In this document: positions 43,132 through 54,189 of the stretch, piece after piece | Position numbering within the stretch: the stretch's first letter is position 1 | Layout: each line of letters opens with the position of its first letter | DNA from: Gracilaria gracilis | Lineage: Eukaryota; Rhodophyta; Florideophyceae; Gracilariales; Gracilariaceae | Direction: 5' to 3' | Assembly: GCA_030374805.1 (NCBI GenBank) | Contig: JARGSG010000209.1 | Coordinates: 310,001-374,000 of the forward strand | Length of the DNA stretch: 64,000 nucleotides | The notes under the pieces: generated by a model | What the model saw: only the letters and a program-made list of their open reading frames with translations | The model's database searches: none | Told to the model about the DNA's origin: nothing | Translations under genes and position numbers: made by a program

Positions 43132-43935
43132 ATGGAACACGGTCTCGTGCGGTGCTACAGGCTTGGATCAGACTATGTCAGCCTCAAACACTTAAAGCGC
43201 TTCATGTTTGTCACATTTGCAAACAGCTTAAGGCCAGAAAAAACCCACTCTCACATACCTTGCCGTTTACAGGAAATCAGTACACCGCGTCTGAATTTAA
43301 ATCTGTTTGAAGTTCTGAAAGTCCTTGAAGATGTAAGAGCTACATTCTGCAGGCAACTTGTTTTTAGATAGAATGTGTGCTCCGACGACGTGCAATCCCT
43401 TTTCCAGAACATTGTTGAGATGCGGTTTTGCGCATTTTATCACAACCAAACGAGGCATTCTGCAGAGGTTGCGTTTTGGGATACAAAGTCCTTACGAGGT
43501 CAAAATGAAAATCCCTGCGTTTTTTTTAAGAACGGATGCACAGAGATGAATGAAACACTTCGTCCGCTTACTATTTTGAGAACTAAAATGCTGGAGGACA
43601 CATAAAAGTACTGCGAATACATGGAACAAGTTTCCAGTGTTTTGGCTGGAGCTGTTAGTGTCGATGATGTCAGCGGAAAGCAAACTTGTGCGGTTTGTCG
43701 GTATATTATACCGAAAGGTGCTACGTGGAAAAGGCCTGGGTTCCATTTATCGATCTTGAATGATGCAGCAGATCGCTATTATGTCGACTGCATCCTTTAC
43801 GTTTTAGATGATACGCCGTCAACTGTGGGGTACTGTAGAGTTGATGGAATCTCTTTATTGGCTGAAACCCTCCTTTCAAAGTTATATGCCCGTCCTCGAC
43901 ATCACGGAAATTGTGGAGCAACGCCCTTAGAATGA
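43132..43935 (+). pseudogene. unidentified decaying ORF
   Basis: Three open segments (43132-43371, 43375-43605, 43621-43935) lie in the same frame, parted only by a TAG and a TAA, giving about 268 codons of plausible protein. Features: LKHLKRFMFVTFANSL and ILRTKMLED early, a CAVCRYI pair and YYVDCILYVLDD later. I recognise no family. Position directly before an Academ-like transposon and the regular decay suggest a transposon or transposon-captured gene, but a retained host pseudogene is possible. Confidence 0.35.
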
Positions 43936-44710
43936 GGTTTCGTTTGACTTAGTCATATTCCGACGAGTCGGTTGATCACCCCTAGTAGGAGGATATGAAT
44001 AGTAACAACCACTGTAGTGAAAAGTACACGTGGATTACGGATGAGCCAGGAGGTTGGCCACATACACGTGGAACGCGCGCCACGGCGCGTGGGTAATTAC
44101 CACTGGGCGTGGGCCTAATTTAGTGAGTTTATTTAATTATTGTTGGCACGAGCTCACTACTTAGCTCGGCGGCGACCTCGCCGCCGTGCACAGTAAAGTT
44201 CCCCCGACCAGGGTTGGCTCTATACTTCTTCGCCTTCGGCGGTCATCGACTCTCTCCAGGAGAGAGACTCCGTTGTCTACGGGTAGTGTATCCTCCCTGC
44301 GTCACCTAACAGGACCCATTCGTGGGAGTGTTTTCCACTTGTGTCGCGTTCGACCCTGTACAGGGATAACCCCGGTGTTTACCGTAGCCTTTTTGCCCTT
44401 TTCTCCTTTTCCTTCTTTCCATCTCCCGCTCTCGCGGATTTCTTTTCTCTTTTCCCACCTCCGTGGACTCGTGCCTCTCTCGAGGACACGTTCACCCACA
44501 CACGTGGTGCCAACACCGATTCTTGCTCCACTCTCTACGCCCGTCGTGACGGCTTGGCCTCGGCTTACACCCGACTTCGTCGTGCCTTGCCAGAGAGGCT
44601 CTGTTTGCTGACTACCCTTCTACGGAGGAAGATCTCGGACGTCTTCGTGGTTTCTTTCCGCCTCTGGCGTTGCACTAAAGAAATCTCGATTTCTGCCCGT
44701 CGCCGCCGCG
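43936..44710. other. non-coding, pyrimidine-rich segment left of the Academ-like gene
   Basis: Contains the palindromic-looking GGCGGCGACCTCGCCGCC (44170-44187) and a long C/T-rich tract (44390-44465). It could be the left flank of the following transposon or a separate non-coding repeat. No gene supported. Confidence 0.35.
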
Positions 44711-47700
44711 TTGTCTTTACGAAGCGCGTTTAACAAATGTTCTTCTTTTCCGTCTAAAGACTTCCATACCAAAACTGTGGAGTCTCGTATTAGCCCAATA
44801 CTTGCATCGAAACAGGTGTACATATATTCGATGTCTCGAAAGTTTCGATGCTACGCAATTGTATCTGCTCTACCTGAAACTGCTCTAAATGCTATCCGGA
44901 TTGCTGCTGATGAGGTTACAGTGCTTCCGAAGGACAGGAGACGAATGTTGCGTGATGTCTGTGAAATGTTTCGTCGTGAGGTAGACCAATATCGTTCTGG
45001 ACGGTGGATGCGTTCTGAAGAAATATCAGCAATACCAACGCCATTGTGGTCTTCGGTTGTGCTCGATATGGCCTCAAACAAGCAACTTGCGGCTTGGAAA
45101 GTAAGTGCTGCGGCACGTAACGTGCGAATCACTCAATCATTTCCAGTCGGCAACGCAATTGAAACGCTTCCAGCACGGGAACTGGATTGCTACGCGCAAC
45201 TGTCATCTCAGTCAACGTTTTTGATAGCAAACATTCTCGAAGGCTCCGCGTCGTGGACGGGCGTGCTGCATGCTCTAGGAATTTGTATGTCGTACCAGAG
45301 CACAGAACGAATTGGGAAGAAACTTGTGGCAGAACGCGAGCAATCGGAGAGTGGGGCGTTTGAGAACATTGATACTTCTAAGAATGTGGTTAGTGTTCAA
45401 ATTGACAACTTTGACATAATGCCTTTCAACAGTGTCAAGGCATCAGGGGAGCGCATCCCACTAATTAGCGGTACAGCAACTCAGTCAATCGTGAGACCAA
45501 AGAAAGCAGAACATACACTGTATCCAAACGGTAAAACTCAAACACAAGGAAGCGCATCAAGATGGCTTTCGAAGGAAGAGGTGCAATGTCTATCAAATCG
45601 TGAGGCGTTTGTAAAAATCAATACACTCTGAGGAGGACGAATCAATCTTGAACGCCTTTGCTAACTTGGCTTTTGGTGTGGTCTATGAGCACAGAAATGA
45701 ACTTCTTGGACAGCCTGACAAGAACGTGTGCTATAAAAAAGGAAATGTGCAAAAGCTGTACACACATCAAGGAACGAATTTTCGCTCTCTGCTCCTTTCT
45801 TGTTTCAAGCCACACGGTGGAGTTGATTCAAATCATGAACTTCTGTACGCCCAAGACGTCATCTTTGTTGACATAAGCCGAATGAGTGCTGCAGATATAT
45901 TGACAATACATCAAAAATTGTGTTTGCTGAAGGAGGTATTGAAGCCAAAAACACCGGGTGGTTCCCAGTTTGTCACAGTTAGTGGTGATCAACCGACATA
46001 CAAAATGTTGGTGAACATTTGGAGAAAGTCATATTTGGACTCGAAGCGCAATACATTGTCAGACAATTCCGCCATGCTAGAGAACGTCCATGAGTGGCTT
46101 GTTCCGTTTCCGGGGTTTTCCATGTTGAAAAGCAAAGCCTCTATCCCCTTTGCAAGGAAATGCTTGATGGATTGGGATTGACGAAGCTCGCGGCTTGCTG
46201 CGGTTTATCGAACTCTCAAGTGGAAAACATTCTGCAGCATGGTCATGCTAGCAACAATCGTACCGTCCTATTCAGCATTTGCGCCGCGATCATGATACAC
46301 CTAATCGACATAGTCCAAACAGAATCTGTCAATTTGAGAGATGCAATGGATACCCTAAGACAATCTTCAAGTGACATGGCCACAACCAAAAACATGCAAT
46401 GCTCTACGAAGCTATGGTGCTGTATGACCGATGTTGTCAGCAATGTGACATTTGAGATTGGTAGACAATGCCGTCAAAGTATCTCCTCGTTCTTTTCTCA
46501 GAGTCCAAATGGTAGGCATATTGTGGACACTGTTCTTAACATTTGTCTGATACCAACCATTGGATTTCATGTTTTGTCTCGCATAGGACACACCGATCTC
46601 TTGGACAGTTTTTGGTTGCGCTTGAATTCGGTGCTGCATGCTTCCGGACACTTAAAGTACCAAGAGCTTTACTTGTTCTACGCATTTTTTCGCTCTACTA
46701 TGCCCCGCGTCACATTTTCTGAACTCTACAAGGAAAAGCCAGGGGCGATGATCGCCCATGTTCCAAGCTTTACAGCGGGTCAAGGAATGCTTTACAACAG
46801 TCGTGGTTAGACTTATGCACATTTAGATGAAGCCTTAGAAATGCTAATCATTCGGCATGTGAAAGGACTCAATGCGCTGATGTTGCCTTATCTTGAATCA
46901 TGTGGTTCACGGCTGATGGTAGTTTCTAAAGCCCGGATGCTAATCAGAAGTGCTACTGCGGCGTCTAGTTGTTTTAGGAGGATAAAGAATGCATACGACG
47001 GTGATATGGATTATGGCGTTCTCCAGGGATATGATAGAAACAGAATTCAAATCAGAAATGTCAAAACTATTGTAGACCTCTTACGACAAAAAGGATTTCT
47101 TGGTCTGGAACATAGGCAAAATGGAACGCTGCAAAATGTGCTTGGCGAAGCAATATCGAACCTTGACGATGATGACGTGCAGAAATTACTACTTGATATT
47201 GATAATCATGGTCGGAAGAGTGCTGAGCTGCACTCTTCAGCAATGCTTCCTGACATTTTTGGCTCTTTATCTAAGGAAGATATCACAGAGCACTTTGGCG
47301 GTATCCGCTTTAGAAAGGAGTGGACGAAGAGGCGTCGAATTCCCACCGCAGATTTTGTTATGCGATCAAAAGAGCAGAAGGCATTGACAAAGCTTAAGAG
47401 CACAGGCAACATCTCAAAGAAGGCCTACAATGATCGCCGCTCTTCGCTCCATAAGATACAAACCAATTTTATACTGGCTAGGGATGCTGCACTTGATGCC
47501 GGAGATATTAATGGAGCAAACCACGCAAAGCAGAGATGGATGGATATTCATATGTCTCGCTACTTGATGTCTCCTTATGCGAACGCGTATCTCGAGCTTG
47601 ACATGTCCATAAAGCATGGAAACAAAAGTAAGTTCATTTCTGCTATTGGCAGGCATAGGGATTTGTCACAAGAGAATGTGGAATCAAACCCGCCGGGGAC

Positions 47701-49633
47701 CAACAAGGAACGAGGCGTACATTTTTACTATGACCTCTTTATGCCACCTTATGCATCTGTGATGATTGATCGTATGAATTATATATGGACTCGCGGTACT
47801 GTTAGTCGACGAGGTAACTCTTTATTCTCTATTACTGTTCTTAAGTTGAAACATATTCTTCGTCCGTGGTTTTCGGGGCACCGATGTAGGTACCTAAGTC
47901 AGTTACATTTACACATAGACGACCCGGGTTTAGGTGTTGAACAGAAGAGAGGGGAGCAAGAACGTCGGGATGTTCTTAGGAACCAAAGCGCCATTAGAAA
48001 TTGTTCGGGCGGCGAAGATGACCTCAAATTATGCGAGGACGAGCTGCAGAAGATAGGTCTCAATGCTCCAATTGAGGTGCCAGGGTCCACCTTGCTTTCA
48101 AGAGGAAACAGTAGAGATGCAATTTGCACACATCATCTCTTTTGCGGTGCCGTGGCCGCAACTGATCTGGCACAGGAACAGAAGCTGAATGTTGGGATTT
48201 TCATGCGAGGAGGTTGCTTCTCCTTCGCTTCAAGCTGCATTGGTCTCAACTTCAAACAGTTATTACCGGAATTGGCTTTATGTTATGAAGGATCTTTTTG
48301 TTCACGCTCTGAGGAGATCCTTCTCGCGAAGAAAACGGACTCCAACCACGACACAGAAGAAATCCAAACAGATTCAACGATTGAAAGCAGCCAAAGCGAT
48401 TTAATTCACCCTCCAAGGAGCACAGTGTTACATTTTTGTGCCAGAAATGGACTACAGGTACTTAGCGAGAAACTAAAACACGGAGATGCTGAAACAAGAA
48501 TTGTGGCTTCTTTCAAAATTTTCGTGGATCCTTTGCTACGGAGCACAGGTTTGTTAAATAGCGCGGTGGTCTCCCCTACGATTGAACACAGTGAAAAGCG
48601 AAGCAGTTGTGTAGTAGTATGCAAGGACACGGACGTGACACTGATTTTAGGTTTGCCAAGAACAATTCATGGCAAGGGAGTCATTCATCTTCTCGGAGAT
48701 AATGTTATTGAGATAGACGAGTTATTGAACTCTCTCTCGAGTGAAGGGGTTGCCTTTACTACAATGGCCGCGTCGTATGTTTTAGCAGGATGCGATTATA
48801 CTACTGGCACGTAAGGTGTATCACATGAACAGTACGTGTCAGCAGCAATTCGTCCCAAAGACATCATCGGCACGATTCATGCGGACTCAGATGTTCTTGA
48901 TTTAGAAAGAATGACCCTGCTTGCTTACTTGGAGAAACACGGAAAAAGATTCATACACACTCGTTTGGAGCACAGGGCTATTGCAAGGTTATGGGAAACA
49001 ACGTCATGTACTGGGCCAGAGATTTCGCGCAGAACAAAAGCAAACTTCGTGACAAACTGCATAATCGGTTCATCCGAATGGGGACTAGAGGTACGCAGAT
49101 TTGTGGCAGATGCTGTGAAGGCCGTGAATGACTTGATTCCACCAAAACAGCATGTGCTACAGCAAGCACGAAGAACACTTTTCGTGGTTTTTACATACTG
49201 GAATAACGCAGAGCGATTTGACCTTTCAGCCGAAGTTGTAGGTGGCTGCGAGGAGAATTATGGCTTTGATGAGAATGGGAAAATCGTTCTGGGGAATAGA
49301 GAGGATGTGAGACGCATCGCAAATGAAATGCTGTTCTTAGTATCAAAATGTGCTTGTAAGGGAGACTGCTCTACTCGGAGGTGCTTTTGTGTCAAACGAA
49401 GCCTCAAATGTGTTGGATGTGATTGTAATGGGAGAAACCGTCAGAACCAAGTCACTAAAAACCTGTGTGGGCTACTCGAGGAAGGTGGGTCAAACAACGA
49501 CACGATAGAAGAGCAAGGATATGATGAAAGTATTGTTGTGAGTGCCCAAGCAGTATGTGGCTTGGGATTCATCGACGCATTACCTGAAAACCCTAAGTAC
49601 GATGTCGAAGACTTCTTGGACATATTCGGATGA
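44711..49633 (+). pseudogene. Academ-like transposon protein with GDQ, PIN/XPG and CXC regions
   Basis: About 1,630 codons in one main frame, with a frame excursion at 45628-46120 and in-frame TAG 46808 and TAA 48812, so roughly four breaks. Order: helical N-terminus; VQIDNFDI followed by GERIPLISGTATQSI (candidate first catalytic Asp, about 45400); VSGDQPTYKMLVNIW (second Asp, about 45985); then LVPFPG and FHVEKQSLYPLCKEML; a long middle; CKDTDVTLILG and VLAGCDYTTGT, which recall PIN/XPG-type nucleases; finally a Cys cluster C-x-C-x4-C-x4-C-x-C-x6-C-x2-C-x-C (tesmin/TSO1-like CXC, about 49350-49425). Many animal genes of this build are transposon-derived, and Academ transposases carry an XPG-like part. 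Family name is my best fit, not proven; DUF6589 is a related label. Confidence 0.6.
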
Positions 49634-49781
49634 TAATGCGGTTTACTACTTTGTATTGACTCAAGAGGAGAGCTTTGTTTGCGGGCTAATTGGTAAAGAA
49701 CGGAAATTATGAAGCCAAGAACAACGGAAGATGAAATACTGGGGAGCGCAACAATTTTGGGAAGGCTTCTTCAAAAGCTTC

Positions 49782-50540
49782 TCAGTGCATGATAACCCTT
49801 GATGGATGTGAACACGACCGAACGATCCACTGAGAGTAAATCATTTCTACATCTTGTGGTGGAGGATTAACGATGGGATACTCTTTGTTCAACCAAACAA
49901 AGAGTCCAAGCTCCTGAAACTGATGATATTCGGCGGTTGGTGTGTAACAAAAATATGTTTCTTGACGTCTGAAAGACAGACACCCGGCTGGTATACGTAC
50001 GAGTAAGATTCCCTTCGCAGAAAGCGATTGTCTTTCTTCCGTTAAACCATACGTTTCTCCGAGAGGCAGTAGTAGACATCTGCAGTACGGAGCAAGACTT
50101 CGTGCTCCCTTGTCAAACTGAGAGATCATCTTTCGCAAAAATGTGTTTTGAAATGGGGGATTGCCACCTGCACCATCAACTTTATCCTCAACGTCTTGCC
50201 ATTTGCCACCGGCTCCGAACTGAGAGTCTTCGGAGTCTAAACTACAGTATGATTGAAGTGTCCCGCTTTCATTGAAATCATCTGCAAACCATTCCGTTTT
50301 AATGCCACAAGTTAGTGACCATACGGAGTATAGATCCGGAGTGACGGTTCGCTGCGTGCTCGTCGGTGTTATCGGAATGCTAGTTTGGCGGTCAAAAATG
50401 GCCGAGTTAAAACGAACGAAAAACCCCGTGAATTTATCCAAATTTGGAAGTGCTAATTTCCGAAAATATTTCCCCCTTTCCACTTGTGCTAGTTTTTCTC
50501 GAAAGAATTATTCCAAATTGTTTCCATCTTTGCTAGTTTG
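49782..50540 (-). pseudogene. PCIF1-like N6-adenine methyltransferase domain
   Basis: Minus-strand open reading of about 250 codons. EWFADDFNESG, then LQSYCSLDSEDSQFGAGGKW, then GAGGNPPFQ and LLLPLG reproduce the order of PCIF1/CAPAM: E-x-FASPLN, YCSAF-x-D, FGS-G and the catalytic NPPF that methylates adenine N6 (in PCIF1, the cap-adjacent Am of mRNA). No ATG opens the frame; it begins just after a TAA near 50540, and GTG 50483 is the first start-like codon, so an upstream exon or start is missing. It converges with the Academ-like gene, the ends 148 bases apart, and lies head to head with transposon C. Partner of one of those elements is likely. Substrate RNA or DNA is unknown. Confidence 0.6.
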
Positions 50541-50907
50541 GATGGAAGGGAAACTAGCATACTTCTTTCGATTATGAGAGTTCCGCAGCACAATGTAAGT
50601 GTGTTAGTGTCACCTACGTTCATGTATACGGGGGCGAATAGCGAGATAGACACTTAGATAGAAACTTAAATAGCTGTTTATCGAATAGGAATAGGAGTAT
50701 ACAAATAGATAGAATACCTTTTCATTTTGTGGAGATCGGTTCAATGGTCAAAACCTTTCACATCAGGCATTCGTATACTGAATATATGAAACGCCTTCGA
50801 ATCACGTGCAATCATCCCCACCACTCTGTCCCACCGTCCGTGCGCCATATTACGCTCCCCGCTACATACCCCCAATCCTCTCCAACACCCACCCAACCTT
50901 CCCCGTC

Positions 50908-53900
50908 ATGCCCAACTGCTGCTTTAAAGGCTGCTACTTCTTCGCCCGCACCATCCTTGCCATCCAAAGGCACCAGAGGAGATGCCTCAATCGCCTCAAC
51001 CCAAACAAGCGTTTCCTCTCCCCAGGCGGAGGCCTCCCCCACTTCCCCCCACCCATCAAGCGTCACAAGTCTACCCCCCACCTCCATACACCTCCCCCTC
51101 CCACAAATCGCCCTTCCGACAACGTCTTCATTGCAGACGACGACACCTACCACCACCAGCAACTCTCCCTCTCCCTCCACACCCAGGACGCCTACCACAT
51201 CGCCACGACCCACGTCTGCTCCATCTCCCCCTCCTCTCCTCCCCCTCCTCCCTCTTCCTTCCTCCTCCTCAACAACCCTCACCTCGAACGCATGGTCCTC
51301 TACATCTCTTCCATCGCCTCCTCCCTCGGCCTCCGAAAGGCTGACGAACTCATCTTCCTCCTCCACGACCCCGCCTTCTCCAAATCTGCCTTCCCCAACG
51401 CCGTCTTTTCCGCCACCCAGTGCCTCGAGCTGCAGAAAAACCTCTTCCAGCACCGTGTCGGCAACATCGGCTTCGCTCCCACCACCCTCTCCGACCCACA
51501 GCAGCTTCTCTCCACCACCATCTTCCGAAAGGACCCCACCCAGGTCCTCAAACCACAACTCTCCCTCGCACACTTCCACAACACCTTCTTCCACCCCGTC
51601 TCCCACATAAACCCTCCCGGCTCTCCCGCTTTTGCCCACCCCATGACCTCCACCCTCGGAAAACAAGCAGTCCCCGCCCTCAAAGCCGCAATCATGCACT
51701 CCTCCAACGACTCCTGCATCTGGCACACCCCGACTCCACCGGTATCGACTCCTTCATTGGCTTGGTCCAAATCTACTCCGACAAGTCCTCCACGTCCCTC
51801 GAATCCTCTTCCATCACCTCCTACCCCGTTCAAATCACCCTTCTCAACATCTCCGATGCCTTCCGTCACAAGTGCATCACCGAACACCTCACCTTTCTCG
51901 GATACTTGCCAACCTCATTCCTCCCAACCAACCCCACCCAAGACAATGACTCCTTCCCTCAAACCTCCTCTCACATCCCCCGCCACACCAAAATGGAACT
52001 CATTCAGCTCGCAATCTCCAACCTCCTCGGCCCCCTTCTCTGCTCCGGTCTCAACGGCTTCCCTTTTCTGTGACGCCCATGGCGTTCTCCGCCACTGTCA
52101 CCCAATCATAGCCAGTTACTGCGCCGACATCCCTGAAGCAAAAGACATCCTCGCCATCTCCCACGGAACCCGCCCCCAACACCCTTGTCATAGATGCACC
52201 GTCTCCCGCACAGACCTGCCCTTACACATTCAATCCCCTTCCCCCCGAACTCAGCACCAAACCCTCGCCGCACGCAAATCACACTCCAATCTCCTCCAAA
52301 CAATCACAAGACGCTCTCCTTGCTCGTAAGCCCAGAATCTCCCGCAACACAAAGGAAAAAGTCCTTGAAGCCCTCCACTCCCTCTCCCTCGCAAAGTAAT
52401 CCTCCCTCTTCGAATCATACCCTCTTCTCAACATCACCCCACTCCTCTCCCCTTACAAAATCTTCACCTTCGAACCACTCCACAACTTCCACCTCGGCGT
52501 CTCCAAGCTCATCAAGCTCGCCGCCATTGAGAGACTCCGCTCAGAAGCACTCTTCACCACCCCCCGTTCCTCCAAGTCCCGTCGCCCCTTCAACTCCGTC
52601 CGCACTCCCATCCTCAAACATTCAAACACCATCCTCTCCGCCATCGAAAAGCACTCCCCCGCAAACGGACTCCACAACGACTTCTCCACTTCCGACAACG
52701 GTCAAACTCTCAACGGTTTCTTCACTACCGACGGCTTGCGTGGTATGCTCGAAGCAAAAGACTACCGCGCACTCGACATGGTCTTCCCCTTCATCGGCGC
52801 CTTCTCGACCGATGCTGTGACGAAGGCGATTCAGCTCCCATCACTTCCGTCTTCTCCAAGTACTCAGACCTCCTCTTCGCCTTCATGCGATACAACACCT
52901 TCACCGAATGGACCGACGCCCGCCTCACCGACCTCCACAACCAAACCGGCTCCTTCAAGCGCACAGCCGTACTCGTCCTCGGCCCCCACCACACTTCCAG
53001 CCTCGGAACCCTCAAATTCCACCTCCTCGACCACATTGTCGAGGACATTCGCCGCTTCGGAGGCCTCCACTTCAATTATGCCGGCTTATTCGAGCACGCC
53101 CACACCCTCTTCAAGTTTCACTACTCTAAAACTTCAAATCGCAGGTCCACCGCACATCAAGAAACCATTCGTGCCATCCACCACTCCAACGCCATCAAGG
53201 ACTGGAATCCCGTCTCTACAAACCCTTCCATCACCTCCTCCTCCCCTGGTCTCGCTTCACCCCTCCAATACCGAGAAACCGGTTTCGTCCGTGATGGCAA
53301 ACACATCTCCTTCGCTGACCTAATCACTGCCCACAAATCCATTCGCTCCAATCTTCACCTCCCTCACAAATCTCTTCAAGACCTCTTCCCCCCCGATACC
53401 CTATCCATTCTTGCACAATTCGGAAGAGATGCCCTCCCATCCTTCATCACCCTCTCTCTCGAAGTCCTACAACTCACTGACAACTCTCACGCCCTCCGTC
53501 AGGCTCGACTCACCATAGTCAACTCCGCTTACGTCGTCGGCGGTTACATCCCAACACTCGACAACTACATTGAAAAGCGGAACGAGCTCGCGCCCCAGGA
53601 TCTTCCAGTCCCTCTGATCCAACGAATTTTTGCCACCCCCTCCTTCGGTCCATCCAAGTCCCCAAAGTTCTCCCACATTCTCGTCGCCGGCTCCACCTCC
53701 CCCCCCTCCACATCCATCGCCTGGGTTTGCAAACTCATCTCCCTTCTTCGTTTCGCCCTTCCTTCTTCAAATTCTTCTCCCAAGGAGTCCGCCTTCGTCC
53801 AGTTCATGGAACTCGTCCCACCCAGCGGCGACGTCGATCTCACCCTCAACTGCGTTTGCCTCCGATGGGCAACAGACGACGAACATAACCGCACCATCCA

Positions 53901-54117
53901 CCCAGTTCCCATCTCTACCCACTCCAATTCCGGTAACGTTTCCCCTTGGTATGGACTCATCCCCTCTTCCTCCATTCTTGGCTCCGTTCATGTTCTCTAC
54001 CCGAACTACCCCGCTCCTCCCTTCACTTCTCGTCTAAACTGGCGCTTTCACCGATTCTATCTCAATCGGTTCTATCGAGACCCCACCGCCAAGCCTTATT
54101 TCCCATCCAACACGTAG
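50908..54117 (+). pseudogene. Plavaka-like transposase, copy C (strongly C/T-biased)
   Basis: MPNCCFKGCYFFARTI opens a zinc-finger-like C-x4-C...H-x4-C segment. A Plavaka-type core reads GLVQIYSDKSSTSL (DKT motif), SYPVQITLLNISDAFRHKC and LTFLGYLP, around 51740-51910. FEPLHNFHLGVSKL at about 52470-52515 is the group signature, and TEWTDARLTDLHNQTG follows. The reading changes frame at least three times (50908-52329 partly, 51420-52073, 52322-52830, 52885-54117), by introns or decay. The coding strand is almost pyrimidine-only, giving a Pro/Ser/Thr/Leu-rich protein quite unlike copies A and B, which keep balanced codons. It converges with the accessory gene that ends near 54190. Confidence 0.65.
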
Positions 54118-54189
54118 CCTCTATTCCCTGTTAGCTTCAGCTTCATAAAAATTTCAACCCGCTTCCTTTCAATTGAAAGGAGTGAAGAT

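Noticed and set aside
44390-44470. Pyrimidine-rich tract as part of transposon C's strand asymmetry
   Set aside because: It is 6 kb away, short, and separated by the balanced Academ-like gene.
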